Assembly: GCA_028718525.1 (NCBI GenBank)
Contig: JAQULP010000002.1
Location: 88,071-152,070 of the forward strand
Origin: Sulfuricurvum sp.
Lineage (GTDB): Bacteria; Campylobacterota; Campylobacteria; Campylobacterales; Sulfurimonadaceae
Direction of reading: 5' to 3'
Length of the DNA: 64,000 nucleotides
The number at the start of each line of letters is the position of its first letter. The first letter of the stretch is position 1. Position numbers and translations under genes: made by a program. The notes below the pieces were generated by a model, which worked only from the letters and a program-made list of their open reading frames with translations, searched no databases and was not told where the DNA came from. Positions 16,541 through 25,467 of this stretch are shown here, piece after piece.

Positions 16541-17677
16541 TTGAATCTTATCCAAAAGATACGAAAATTCTTAAAATGGGAGTCTTCTCCCAAGCCTGAT
16601 ATCACTTTGAATGCTGAGCTGTACGCTCAGTTACTCCCCTTTAGAACTCCCCTTATCTTAATTCAGCTGTGTATGGTATTCGGTACAATCGGATATATGC
16701 AACTTGAAGGTCACAGCCTCATTAATGCAATTTTCCAGACGGGATATACGATTACAACGGTCGGTTTCGGATCTTTGGGCGAAGCGGAATTTTCGCCGCT
16801 GGGGAAACTGTTTACCGTAACCTTGATCATTTTCGGGTATACGGTTTTTGTCTTTGCTCTAGGGGTCATTATTGATGTCATCAATAAAGGTGAGCTCAAA
16901 CGAATTTTAAAGGAACGAAAAATGTTGTACCGGATTGCCCGTCTCAAAAAACATTTCGTCATTTGCTATCATAATGAGTATGCCATCCAGGTGTCGCAGC
17001 AACTGCGTGCGAACCATATTCCGTTTATTGTCATCGATCCCCGAAACGATCTGGAGGCATTGGCCAAACAATACAAATACCCGTATTATATTCAGGCTGA
17101 ACCCCATACCGAAGAGGCCATGCTCAAAGCTCATTTGAGTTCGGCAAAAGGGCTGATTACCTTATCCGGTTCGATTGCGGACAATATTGCGCTGATCACC
17201 TCCGTACGGTTGTTTGAAAAAGAACATCGCATTCCGGAACCCTATTATGTGATCAGTGCGGCTGAGGATGTCAACAATATCGACAAACTCAAAAAATTGG
17301 GGGCGGATACCGTCGTTTCACCGATGAAATTGACCGCACAGAGGATTACCGCTATGGCGGCACGTCCCGATATGGAAAATTTGCTGGAGCAATTTCTGTA
17401 TAAAAGCGATACCCCATTGGATATGGAAGAAATTTTTGTCCCTAAAACGAGTTGGATGGTCCTTAAAAAATTGAAAGAGACCCATCTACGGGATATCGCA
17501 AACGTATCGGTAATCGGTATTACCAAAAAAGACGGCAAACTCATCCCAATGCCCAAAGGGGATGTTTTGGTTATGAGTGAGTGTAAATTGTTGGTTATCG
17601 GAACCCAAAAAGGGATATTGTTTACCAAAAGCTTAGTCAAAAAACAAGAAAAACCGGAGGAACTTAAATATGTATAA
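16541..17677 (+). CDS. Potassium channel protein with TrkA-N and TrkA-C domains
   Basis: A 378-residue inner-membrane ion channel subunit. Two transmembrane helices flank a pore loop with TVGFG (73-77), the K+ selectivity filter (the usual form is TVGYG or TVGFG). A RCK/TrkA-N domain follows (~140-280; KHFVICYHNEYAIQ begins the Rossmann fold, though the classical G-x-G-x-x-G is replaced by YHNEYA), and a TrkA-C domain (~305-370) ends the protein. It should conduct K+ under nucleotide or ligand control. Translation appears to begin at TTG 16541 after a GAAGGG site; no ATG lies before the first helix. The 3' end overlaps argJ by 8 bases. Confidence 0.9.
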   Translation: MNLIQKIRKFLKWESSPKPDITLNAELYAQLLPFRTPLILIQLCMVFGTIGYMQLEGHSLINAIFQTGYTITTVGFGSLGEAEFSPLGKLFTVTLIIFGYTVFVFALGVIIDVINKGELKRILKERKMLYRIARLKKHFVICYHNEYAIQVSQQLRANHIPFIVIDPRNDLEALAKQYKYPYYIQAEPHTEEAMLKAHLSSAKGLITLSGSIADNIALITSVRLFEKEHRIPEPYYVISAAEDVNNIDKLKKLGADTVVSPMKLTAQRITAMAARPDMENLLEQFLYKSDTPLDMEEIFVPKTSWMVLKKLKETHLRDIANVSVIGITKKDGKLIPMPKGDVLVMSECKLLVIGTQKGILFTKSLVKKQEKPEELKYV

Positions 17678-18857
17678 ACTAAACGCAATTGACGGCGGAG
17701 TATGTGCGGCAACGGGTTTTTTTGCCGATGGAATCCATATCGGATTGAAAAAAGAGGGGGCGTATGACTTGGCGTTTATCTACTCTTCTTCGTTGTGTTC
17801 GGTTGCATCGGTATTCACCACGAATAAAATGACGGCTGCCCCGATACGCCATTTTCAAACCCGCGGTGATTTTGAAGGGAATTTCGTCCTCATTAATGCT
17901 AAAAATGCCAATGCAATGACCGGACGAGCCGGAATTGATGATATCGATGAAGTGTTGTCAGCGGTTCAGGCGAAATTCCCTCAAGTTCAGAATCCGGTAA
18001 TGAGCTCGACCGGTGTGATCGGCGTACGTCTACCGAAAACCAAAATTATCGAAGGGGCATTGACTTTTGACCTTTCGAAGCGTGAAGGGATCAAGGCTTC
18101 CGAAGCGATTATGACCACGGATACTTTTGCAAAGCGGATCGCTTATGAAGTTGTCTTGGAAGACGGTCAATCCTTTCGAATCGGTGCAATGGCCAAAGGG
18201 GCAGGGATGATTAATCCCGCAATGGCGACCATGCTCTGTTTTATCACAACCGATGCAAACGTTGACAAAGAGACGATGCAGGGAATTTTGGATGAGTGTG
18301 TCCATACTACCTTTAATGCTGCCAGTGTTGATGGGGATACCTCGACCAACGATACCGTTTTGGTCATGGCGAATAAACAAAGCGGAGCATTTCACAAAGA
18401 AGCCTTTAAAGAGGCATTGGAATCGATTATGCTCTTTTTGGCCAAAGAGATGGTCCGTGACGGGGAAGGGGCCACCAAACTGGTAACGTATAAAGTAACG
18501 GGGGCTATCAATGATAAGGAAGCCGAAATTGCGGCTAAAGCACTCAGCAACTCTTTATTGGTGAAAACCGCCTTGTTCGGCCAAGATCCCAACTGGGGAC
18601 GCATCGCTTCGACAATCGGTGCCAGCGGAATCATGTGTGATGAAGCTTTTTTAAGTATCTGGTTTGACGACGTATGTGTTTATAAAAAAGGGGAACTCCT
18701 TTTTGATGAAAAACTGGAGCCCTTCGCCGCAGCCGTTATGCAAAAAAGTGCTTTTACGATCCATTGCGACATCGGATTCCAAGATGGGGAATTCACCGCG
18801 TACGGATGTGACCTTGGGCATGAATACGTTAAAATCAATGCGGATTACCGCACCTAA
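17670..18857 (+). CDS. argJ: Bifunctional ornithine acetyltransferase/N-acetylglutamate synthase
   Basis: ArgJ moves the acetyl group from N-acetylornithine to glutamate, recycling it in arginine synthesis; bifunctional forms also use acetyl-CoA. The 395-residue precursor has the self-cleavage motif KGAGMINPAMAT with Thr187 as the nucleophile that becomes the N-terminus of the beta chain. Other family segments include the N-terminal AATGFFADGIHIGLK, DGEGATKLV and GQDPNWGRI. Whether this one is mono- or bifunctional cannot be decided by eye. It overlaps the channel gene by 8 bases, with its ribosome site (CGGAGG) inside that gene. Confidence 0.95.
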   Translation: MYKLNAIDGGVCAATGFFADGIHIGLKKEGAYDLAFIYSSSLCSVASVFTTNKMTAAPIRHFQTRGDFEGNFVLINAKNANAMTGRAGIDDIDEVLSAVQAKFPQVQNPVMSSTGVIGVRLPKTKIIEGALTFDLSKREGIKASEAIMTTDTFAKRIAYEVVLEDGQSFRIGAMAKGAGMINPAMATMLCFITTDANVDKETMQGILDECVHTTFNAASVDGDTSTNDTVLVMANKQSGAFHKEAFKEALESIMLFLAKEMVRDGEGATKLVTYKVTGAINDKEAEIAAKALSNSLLVKTALFGQDPNWGRIASTIGASGIMCDEAFLSIWFDDVCVYKKGELLFDEKLEPFAAAVMQKSAFTIHCDIGFQDGEFTAYGCDLGHEYVKINADYRT

Positions 18858-18861
18858 AGGT

Positions 18862-19022
18862 TAATGCCGACGGAGCAAAACAAGGGTGTCGCTTTTAGTT
18901 AAAAGCGAAAATGTCTCTGTGAAAGCCCCGTTCGGCTAAGATAACGCTACGTTTTGTAGCCTCGCCCTCCAATCTCTTCGGTAGAAAGTCTACGTACACT
19001 TGTCCCCTTTTCTTCCCTTTTA
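18862..19022 (+). ncRNA. Candidate structured non-coding RNA upstream of prs
   Basis: This 160-base spacer has no open frame of note but several nested perfect hairpins: CGCTTTT/AAAAGCG (18890-18907), GCTAC/GTAGC (18946-18960), GTAGA/TCTAC (18981-18993), and an outer closing pair ACAAG (18880-18884) with CTTGT (18999-19003). It is followed by a pyrimidine-rich run ending in TTTTATTA, and the prs -10 box comes only after that. The layout (multi-hairpin core, T-rich end, own space before a separate promoter) suits a small RNA. It does not show SRP RNA, tmRNA or RNase P signatures. A 6S-like RNA cannot be ruled in or out. The direction is presumed. Confidence 0.42.
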
Positions 19023-19048
19023 TTAGCTCTCACTAAGTGATCAATTGC

Positions 19049-19054
19049 TATAAT
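19049..19054 (+). promoter_or_regulatory. -10 box for prs
   Basis: TATAAT followed by CGCGC, 30 bases before the prs ATG. The same TATAATCGCGC occurs at the ABC-F promoter (44656). Confidence 0.65.
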
Positions 19055-19084
19055 CGCGCTAATTTACAGGTAATAGGAAGACCC

Positions 19085-20014
19085 ATGCGCGGATATAAAA
19101 TTTTCAGCGGTTCAGCGTGTACCGAGTTTGCGGCGGAAGTGTGCAAAACTCTTGACGTTCCCCTCTCCAAGGCGTCAGTGAAACGTTTTAGTGATGGAGA
19201 GATTAACGTACAAATCTCTGAAAGTGTCCGTGGACGCGATGTATTTATTATCCAAAGTACCGGTGCCCCATCCAATGACAACTTAATGGAATTGTTGATC
19301 ATGACCGATGCCCTTCGCCGTTCATCCGCCAATTCGATCACTGCGGTAGTTCCGTATTTCGGATATGCGCGACAAGACCGAAAGGCAGCTCCACGGGTTC
19401 CGATCACCGCAAAATTGGTTGCCGATATGTTTGAAACGGCGGGGATTGACCGTGTTGTCACCATCGATTTGCATGCGGGGCAGATTCAAGGTTTCTTTGA
19501 TATCCCGGTTGACAATCTCTACGGTGCCATCATTTTCCAAGAATATATCAGCGGGAAAAAACTCCCTAACCCGATCATTGCCTCTCCCGATATCGGTGGA
19601 GTTGCGCGCGCCCGTTATTTTGCCGAAAAACTGGGGCTTGAAATGGTTATTGTTGACAAACGCCGCGAAAAAGCCAATGAAAGCGAAGTGATGAACATCA
19701 TCGGTGAGGTTGAGGGGAAAGACGTCATTATGATCGATGATATGGTCGATACGGCCGGAACAATGGTCAAAGCGGCGGCAGCGTTGAAAAAACGGGGTGC
19801 GACCTCCGTTATGGCGTGTGCAACCCATGGTGTACTCAGCGGAAAAGCGTTCGATAACATTAATAACGGCGAATTGGATGAACTGGTGATCTCGAACACC
19901 CTCGTATTGAGCGGACAAAGTGACAAGATTAAAGTCCTGAGCGTTGCACCGTTGTTTGCCGAAGTTATTCGCCGCGTGTATCACAATGAGAGTGTTAACT
20001 CGCTGTTTAGCTGA
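19085..20014 (+). CDS. prs: Ribose-phosphate pyrophosphokinase
   Basis: Prs makes PRPP from ribose-5-phosphate and ATP for purine, pyrimidine, histidine and tryptophan synthesis. The 309-residue protein has KIFSGSACTEFA at the start, the ATP loop YFGYARQDRKAAPRVPI, the metal motif DLHAGQIQGFFD and the PRPP-binding loop MIDDMVDTAGTM. The open frame begins 16 codons earlier, but those codons overlap the promoter; ATG at 19085 has a TAGGAAG ribosome site and gives the normal start. Confidence 0.97.
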   Translation: MRGYKIFSGSACTEFAAEVCKTLDVPLSKASVKRFSDGEINVQISESVRGRDVFIIQSTGAPSNDNLMELLIMTDALRRSSANSITAVVPYFGYARQDRKAAPRVPITAKLVADMFETAGIDRVVTIDLHAGQIQGFFDIPVDNLYGAIIFQEYISGKKLPNPIIASPDIGGVARARYFAEKLGLEMVIVDKRREKANESEVMNIIGEVEGKDVIMIDDMVDTAGTMVKAAAALKKRGATSVMACATHGVLSGKAFDNINNGELDELVISNTLVLSGQSDKIKVLSVAPLFAEVIRRVYHNESVNSLFS

Positions 20015-20028
20015 TTCTCTCTCCTAAC

Positions 20029-20043
20029 CGGGCGTGATGCCCG
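20029..20043 (+). other. GC-rich hairpin after prs
   Basis: CGGGC and GCCCG pair around GTGAT, 14 bases after the prs stop. There is no T-run, so termination strength is uncertain. Confidence 0.4.
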
Positions 20044-20064
20044 ACCTCCTAAGCAACGTTTTGC

Positions 20065-20070
20065 TATAAT
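20065..20070 (+). promoter_or_regulatory. -10 box for lepA
   Basis: TATAAT preceded by TTGC, 34 bases upstream of the lepA ATG. Confidence 0.6.
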
Positions 20071-20104
20071 TCCTACACTATAAAATAAATGAGTAATTAA
20101 CCTG

Positions 20105-21895
20105 ATGGACAATATTCGCAACTTTTCAATCATCGCCCATATCGACCATGGAAAAAGTACCTTAGCCGACCGTATTATCCAAGAGTGCGGTGCGGTCAGC
20201 GACCGTGAACTCACGAAACAGATGATGGATACGATGGATATCGAACAAGAGCGCGGGATTACGATCAAAGCGCAAAGTGTCCGCCTCGATTACGTCAAAG
20301 ACGGCAAACACTATATCCTCAATCTGATTGACACTCCGGGCCATGTCGACTTCAGTTATGAGGTCTCCAAATCCCTTGCATCGAGTGACGGTGCGCTTTT
20401 GATCGTCGATGCGGCGCAGGGGGTCGAAGCGCAGACGATCGCCAATGTTTATATGGCGATGGAGAACGATCTCACCCTGATTCCCGTCATTAACAAAATC
20501 GACCTTCCAGCCGCCGAGCCGGAACGGGTCGCCGAAGAGATTGAAACGACGATCGGGATCGACGCGACCGATGCGGTGATGATCTCGGCCAAAACCGGTG
20601 TCGGTATCCGTACATTGATCGATGCGATTGTTGATCGCATCCCTTCTCCGAAGGGTGATCCCGAAGCGACGACCAAAGCGATCATTTACGATTCGTGGTT
20701 CGACTCCTACCAAGGGGCGATGGCGCTCGTGCGTGTATTCGACGGCGAGATCAAAACCGGGCAGATGGTCAAGCTGATGCATAATAACGAGAACCATCAG
20801 GTTCTCGAACTCCTGTATCCCCATCCGCTGCGCCGTCAAAAAACGGCAGCGATCAAAGCCGGAGAGATCGGGATCGTGATTCTGGGTGTCAAAGAGGTAG
20901 GAAGTATCCGTGTCGGCGATACGATCACCGATGCGCGCAATCCGGCTAAAGAGCCGGTCGGTGAATACGCACCGGCCAAACCGTTCGTATTTGCGGGAAT
21001 CTATCCGATCGATACCGATGAGTTTGAATCGGTCCGCGACGCCCTCGATAAGCTCAAGCTCAACGACAGTTCTCTCAGCTACGAGCCGGAAACCTCTATC
21101 GCCTTGGGATTCGGTTTCCGTGTCGGGTTCTTGGGGATGCTTCACATGGAGGTGGTCAAGGAGCGGTTGGAGCGGGAGTTTAATCTCGATCTGATTGCGA
21201 CCGCCCCTTCGGTTGTTTATAAAGTGTATAAAACGGACGGGTCGATGGTGGAAGTCCAAAATCCGAGCGAACTTCCTGAACCGCAGAATATCGAACGGAT
21301 TGAAGAACCGTATGTCCGTGCAACGGTTATCGTCCCGACCGATTATTTGGGGAACATCATCACTCTTTTAACCGCGAAGCGGGGGATGCAGGAGAAGATG
21401 GAGTATCTCAACGAGACACGTGTCATGCTGATCTACGTCATGCCGATGAACGAGATTGTCGTCGATTTTTACGATAAACTCAAATCGACCTCCAAAGGGT
21501 ATGCGAGTTTCGATTACGACCCGATCGAGTTCCGTCAGGGTGATCTGGTCAAACTCGATGTCCGGGTTGCGGGAGATGTCGTCGATGCGCTGAGCGTTAT
21601 CGTCCCCCGCACCAGTGCGGAGTCGCGTGGTCGGGCGCTGGTAACCAATATGAAAGAGATCGTTCCGCGTCAGCTTTTTGAAGTGGCGATTCAAGCCTCC
21701 ATCGGAAACCGCGTTATTGCCCGCGAGACGGTAAAATCGATGGGGAAAAACGTTACCGCCAAATGTTACGGGGGGGATATCTCCCGTAAACGTAAACTTC
21801 TTGACAAACAAAAAGAGGGTAAGAAACGGATGAAAGCGATCGGGAAGGTTCAGCTTCCCCAAGAGGCGTTTATGTCCGTTCTTAAAATGGACTGA
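20105..21895 (+). CDS. lepA: Elongation factor 4 (back-translocase GTPase)
   Basis: EF-4/LepA is a ribosome-bound GTPase related to EF-G that helps under stress or during ribosome assembly. The 596-residue protein has the G1 loop [10 protein letters not shown]2/G3 region with DTPGHVDF, G4 NKIDLP, and the LepA-specific C-terminal domain ending near [19 protein letters not shown]. Full length and no frameshift. This gene is clearly more GC-rich and uses more C-ending codons than its neighbours, which fits high expression or a different mutational history. Confidence 0.98.
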   Translation: MDNIRNFSIIAHIDHGKSTLADRIIQECGAVSDRELTKQMMDTMDIEQERGITIKAQSVRLDYVKDGKHYILNLIDTPGHVDFSYEVSKSLASSDGALLIVDAAQGVEAQTIANVYMAMENDLTLIPVINKIDLPAAEPERVAEEIETTIGIDATDAVMISAKTGVGIRTLIDAIVDRIPSPKGDPEATTKAIIYDSWFDSYQGAMALVRVFDGEIKTGQMVKLMHNNENHQVLELLYPHPLRRQKTAAIKAGEIGIVILGVKEVGSIRVGDTITDARNPAKEPVGEYAPAKPFVFAGIYPIDTDEFESVRDALDKLKLNDSSLSYEPETSIALGFGFRVGFLGMLHMEVVKERLEREFNLDLIATAPSVVYKVYKTDGSMVEVQNPSELPEPQNIERIEEPYVRATVIVPTDYLGNIITLLTAKRGMQEKMEYLNETRVMLIYVMPMNEIVVDFYDKLKSTSKGYASFDYDPIEFRQGDLVKLDVRVAGDVVDALSVIVPRTSAESRGRALVTNMKEIVPRQLFEVAIQASIGNRVIARETVKSMGKNVTAKCYGGDISRKRKLLDKQKEGKKRMKAIGKVQLPQEAFMSVLKMD

Positions 21896-21896
21896 T

Positions 21897-22475
21897 ATGC
21901 GCTGCATGATGTGTGAGCGTTTCAGCCTCTCACATATCTGCTCTTCGTGTCAAAGCTCTCTCCTCTCTCCGACGCTCCATAAACGCAAAGTCCTGGGTTC
22001 GATACCGGTGTACTCATTTTTCCCATATAATGATATTGAACCGTTATTGCTAACTAAACATACGGATATCGGATATTATATTTATTCGATTTTAGCGAAG
22101 TGTTCCCTTGCTGCTTTTGCAGAACAGTGGCAGTATGAAAATCGTGTCAGTTCTATCGGAATCGATGATCATGCAAAAAGCGGATACAGTCACACGGCAA
22201 TCCTCAACCGTGCCTTGAAATCACCTCGTATAACACCGATTTACGGAAAGTTACGTGCTACAAATGACCATAAATATGCCGGGAAAAGTGTGGAGGAGCG
22301 GCTTTTGAATCCGAGAGGATTTACCTATCTCCCTTTTGATCAGGAAGAGGTGATTTTGGTCGACGATATCGTTACGACGGGGACAACCTTAAGTGAAGCG
22401 GCGGAAGTGCTCCATGCCAACGGAAAAAAAGTGATCCTTTGCCTTACTCTGACAGATGCACAGACCAGTAAATGA
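21897..22475 (+). CDS. ComF-family phosphoribosyltransferase-like protein
   Basis: A 192-residue protein of the ComF/GntX type. It starts with four cysteines in two CxxC-like pairs (CMMCE, then CSSCQ), probably a zinc site, and ends with a type I phosphoribosyltransferase fold with the PRPP loop VILVDDIVTTGTTL. ComF proteins are needed for DNA uptake in transformable bacteria (ComFC), but many genomes carry the gene for other purposes, so a competence role is only a possibility. It begins one base after the lepA stop. It converges on the histidine kinase with a 6-base gap. Confidence 0.85.
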   Translation: MRCMMCERFSLSHICSSCQSSLLSPTLHKRKVLGSIPVYSFFPYNDIEPLLLTKHTDIGYYIYSILAKCSLAAFAEQWQYENRVSSIGIDDHAKSGYSHTAILNRALKSPRITPIYGKLRATNDHKYAGKSVEERLLNPRGFTYLPFDQEEVILVDDIVTTGTTLSEAAEVLHANGKKVILCLTLTDAQTSK

Positions 22476-22481
22476 TGCGTG

Positions 22482-23864
22482 CTATTCAGCAATAAGAGGA
22501 ATAGCGATATAAAAGCAGCTCCCCTCTTCGATCTGACTCTCCGCCCATACTTCTCCCCCGTGTGCCTGTACCATCTCTTTGACTATGGCTAAACCCAATC
22601 CGGTCCCCTGATGCTCTGAGGATTTCCGGTCAATCTGGACGAAAGGGTCAAAAATGGTTTGGAGAAATTCGGGAGAAATCCCTTTGCCCTGATCGCATAC
22701 CGAGAAAAGGTGTTCGTTGTTAAGGGTATGGGTAACGGTAATGGTGGTACCGGATGGAGAGAACTTGATGGCATTGCTTAAGAGATTGAGCAAAATTTGG
22801 TAGAGAAGCTTACGGTCTGCCACAATCGTAGCCCTACCGGGATTGGAGAAATGGATGTGAAGATTTTGTTTCTCGGCCAGGGGTTCGGTGATGACACTCA
22901 GTTCCTGGAACAGTTCGGAGAGTAAAAAAGTGCTTCGGTTCAGTTCCATTTTACCGGAACGCATTTTTGAAAAATCGAGGATCGAATTAACCAATGTGAG
23001 CAGATGGTTCCCCGAAATCAGAATTTTTTCCATGTACGTGACAAACTGGCTCGGCATCTCTTGTTTGCGCAGAAGAATTTGGGAGAATCCGATGATGGCA
23101 TTGAGCGGGGTTCGGAGTTCATGACTCATGGTGGCGAAAAAAGCGTCTTTGGCGATGGCCGCTTGTTCAGCTTCGGCCAGTGCCTGAATCAGATGATTGT
23201 GGATGACCTCTTTTTCGATGATTTCATTACTCAGATGATGATTGAGCTGCTCGGTCATCTGTTTTTCAGCCGAGATGGATTCGGCAAGTTTTTGCTGTTC
23301 GATTTGAAGGGTGAGGGCATTATTGAATTGGGTGTAAAACTTTCTACTGGAGATAAGAAGCATCGCACTGAATAAGATCAGAATAAACCCCATGATCCGG
23401 TACTCAAACGTAGGGTGTAACAGGAGTATCAGGATAAACGGGATGAGGATGATCAGGTTATAGAGCAGATAGCTTTCAAAACGATAAGAGACCGAGCCTA
23501 ATGCCCCTGCTGCCATCCCTCCGGCTACGAAGATAACGATCATACCGTATATTTGTGATTCGGGGAGAAGATAAAAGACGCTTGTCCCCCATAACAGTGC
23601 CGAAGCGGTGAGGCCGGAAGTGTAGAGAAGATGGGATTTGAGCAGATTCTCATTATGGCGCCGATAGTGAAAATACGCTAGATACCGCAACAGGGTAATC
23701 ACGGTACTGGCGATAATCCAAAAATACAAATAATCGGCATCGATGCGGTTATGCAAGAGAGCTGCGAGAAACATGGAATTAAACCATGACATGAACAGGG
23801 GAACCGGCAGCGCTTTGAAGAGGGCATCGAGCTCTTTTCTAAAAACTTCCCTCTGTAACTCCAT
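22482..23864 (-). CDS. Membrane sensor histidine kinase
   Basis: A 460-residue sensor kinase. The N-terminal ~175 residues hold five or six transmembrane helices (starting near MSWFNSMFLAALLH), with no large extracytoplasmic domain. A coiled-coil (QQKLAESISAEKQMTEQ) leads to the HisKA helix with the phosphorylated His in FFATMSHELRTPLN, then a HATPase_c domain with N-box NLLSNAIKFS, G1 DQGKGISP and G2 GTGLGLAI. It should autophosphorylate in response to a membrane or lipid-related signal. No response regulator gene is adjacent, so its partner is elsewhere. It follows sagB by 50 bases on the same strand. Confidence 0.92.
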   Translation of the reverse strand: MELQREVFRKELDALFKALPVPLFMSWFNSMFLAALLHNRIDADYLYFWIIASTVITLLRYLAYFHYRRHNENLLKSHLLYTSGLTASALLWGTSVFYLLPESQIYGMIVIFVAGGMAAGALGSVSYRFESYLLYNLIILIPFILILLLHPTFEYRIMGFILILFSAMLLISSRKFYTQFNNALTLQIEQQKLAESISAEKQMTEQLNHHLSNEIIEKEVIHNHLIQALAEAEQAAIAKDAFFATMSHELRTPLNAIIGFSQILLRKQEMPSQFVTYMEKILISGNHLLTLVNSILDFSKMRSGKMELNRSTFLLSELFQELSVITEPLAEKQNLHIHFSNPGRATIVADRKLLYQILLNLLSNAIKFSPSGTTITVTHTLNNEHLFSVCDQGKGISPEFLQTIFDPFVQIDRKSSEHQGTGLGLAIVKEMVQAHGGEVWAESQIEEGSCFYIAIPLIAE

Positions 23865-23914
23865 CCGTTTCCCGTCCCAGACTTAAGATAAGTTGATTAT
23901 AGGAGAGGTAAACT

Positions 23915-25420
23915 TTATTCTCTATAAGGGGGGAGGGTACTGATCCGCGTATCGACAATCGCCCGCCCGATCGTAAAATGGTAGAGTGATTGATAACGCT
24001 GATCTTTAAGCCCCAGCAGTGCATGAAACTCATCGTCTAAAAAGCATCCGATCCCTGTTGCACTCAGTCCGAGGGAGGTAGCTTCAAGATAGAGAATCTG
24101 GCCGATCCGTCCGCAGTGATGATAGAGCGTTTTGTACCCTATGCAACCGTGCGTTTCCAGCGATTTTGAGAAATTGCAGAGCATTCCAAAACTGAAAGCA
24201 CCCTCTTTGGCAATCTCCTGATTACAGGAGATCATTTGTGCGGCACCCCGATAATCTCCGGCGTGCAAGAGGTAGAGGCCATCGTTTAGATCCTCCCATT
24301 CAAAAGCCGAATCCATCGCCTTTTGTAACGATTGCAGCTCACCGTGATTTCGGATATAGGCATACAACCCTTTTTCCAACCCCTCAACTTTATGGACAAA
24401 GAGGATGAATGTGACATCCGGTGTATCCGAACAAAAAAGGGAGGCATCAAGAAGCTGGCGAAACTGCACATACGTAACGGAACTTCCGTCCATCATTTGG
24501 GCACTTCGGCGTTTGAGGATAATTTCGCCGGCACTTTTGGAAGGGGATGGGGGCGTGCGCGGGGATAATAATTCAGATGAGGGGGGATAGATCCCCTGCA
24601 CCGCCGTATCGATCACCTCTAAAATCGGCCATTCATGATGCGATGGGCTGAGACGGTTAGCCGCAAAGGTGATTTTTGGGGGCGAGGGGAGTGTTGATCG
24701 GGATGAGGAGGGGATAAGGCGTATGAGCATATCGGGGCTTTCGTGCTCATGCGGGTCAAAGCGGTCATATTGATTCAAGCCGCAGAGGGTGGCGATTGCC
24801 GCGGTATCGATGGGGAGAAGTTCGCACCCCCAACCCAATACGGCGGCTGAGACGCGGATCGCTTCATAGGCATGGCCCGCATCGAGCTGACAGTAGCGCC
24901 AGCATCGTTCACCGTACTTCCAGGCCTCTCTCCACAAAACCGAGCTGAGTGCGATATAAAAAGTTCCTTGCTCGAGCGGTTCGTCATAGCTCTGGAGTAT
25001 CTCGAGTGCATGTTCTTTCGGGGCATAGTGGCTCAAAGTCGCAGAATCGCTTATCCCTTCTATCGGCGGAGCGATGAGGTAACATTCGGTTGGATGGAGA
25101 TTGCCGCTTGAGGCATTGCAGCGCAATGCCCATTGCGATCCGCCGTGACTTTTGATTGCCGCCAGACCCAACGAGTAGCGGAGCAGTTGCGAGAGTGATT
25201 CCAGACAGAGGGGGGCAACGGGGAGGGGTGGATCTTGAAACAGTAAATGGTAGGGGACCGTGATATCGGTAAAGGTTAAGGGGACGAGAGGGGCATTGAG
25301 ATAACGTCGAAAAGGATTGGGCTGAGTTGACCAGTCCATATATCCCAAACTTGCGGCATAACGGTAAGGACGGTGTTTTGTCCGGTCGTGATAGTCGAGT
25401 ACGGCTGTAATGTTTTTCAT
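23915..25420 (-). CDS. SagB/ThcOx-family flavin-dependent dehydrogenase
   Basis: A 501-residue protein with two nitroreductase-like halves (approximately 70-260 and 290-490), the layout of SagB/ThcOx. The first half has SLGLAAIKSHGGSQWALR, then ASSGNLHPTECYLI, the typical FMN-binding segment. The second has ILKRRSAQMMDGSS and ATSLGLSATGIGCFLDDE. SagB enzymes oxidise azolines in thiazole/oxazole peptide pathways, but many family members have no such context. There are no cyclodehydratase or precursor genes here, so the substrate is unknown. FMN binding is inferred from the fold. Confidence 0.9.
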   Translation of the reverse strand: MKNITAVLDYHDRTKHRPYRYAASLGYMDWSTQPNPFRRYLNAPLVPLTFTDITVPYHLLFQDPPLPVAPLCLESLSQLLRYSLGLAAIKSHGGSQWALRCNASSGNLHPTECYLIAPPIEGISDSATLSHYAPKEHALEILQSYDEPLEQGTFYIALSSVLWREAWKYGERCWRYCQLDAGHAYEAIRVSAAVLGWGCELLPIDTAAIATLCGLNQYDRFDPHEHESPDMLIRLIPSSSRSTLPSPPKITFAANRLSPSHHEWPILEVIDTAVQGIYPPSSELLSPRTPPSPSKSAGEIILKRRSAQMMDGSSVTYVQFRQLLDASLFCSDTPDVTFILFVHKVEGLEKGLYAYIRNHGELQSLQKAMDSAFEWEDLNDGLYLLHAGDYRGAAQMISCNQEIAKEGAFSFGMLCNFSKSLETHGCIGYKTLYHHCGRIGQILYLEATSLGLSATGIGCFLDDEFHALLGLKDQRYQSLYHFTIGRAIVDTRISTLPPYRE

Positions 25421-25467
25421 GGGGAGATTGTCGGTTAAAACCGTTAAATTTCCCCTTTAGCCCAAAA

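Noticed and set aside
20162..21259. A 365-codon open frame antisense to lepA
   Set aside because: It is the mirror of a conserved gene with strong codon bias. It has no ribosome site, no recognisable domain, and an odd His/Asp/Arg-rich composition.
22482..25420. A thiazole/oxazole-modified peptide biosynthetic cluster around the SagB gene
   Set aside because: No cyclodehydratase, precursor peptide or transporter of that type in the surroundings.
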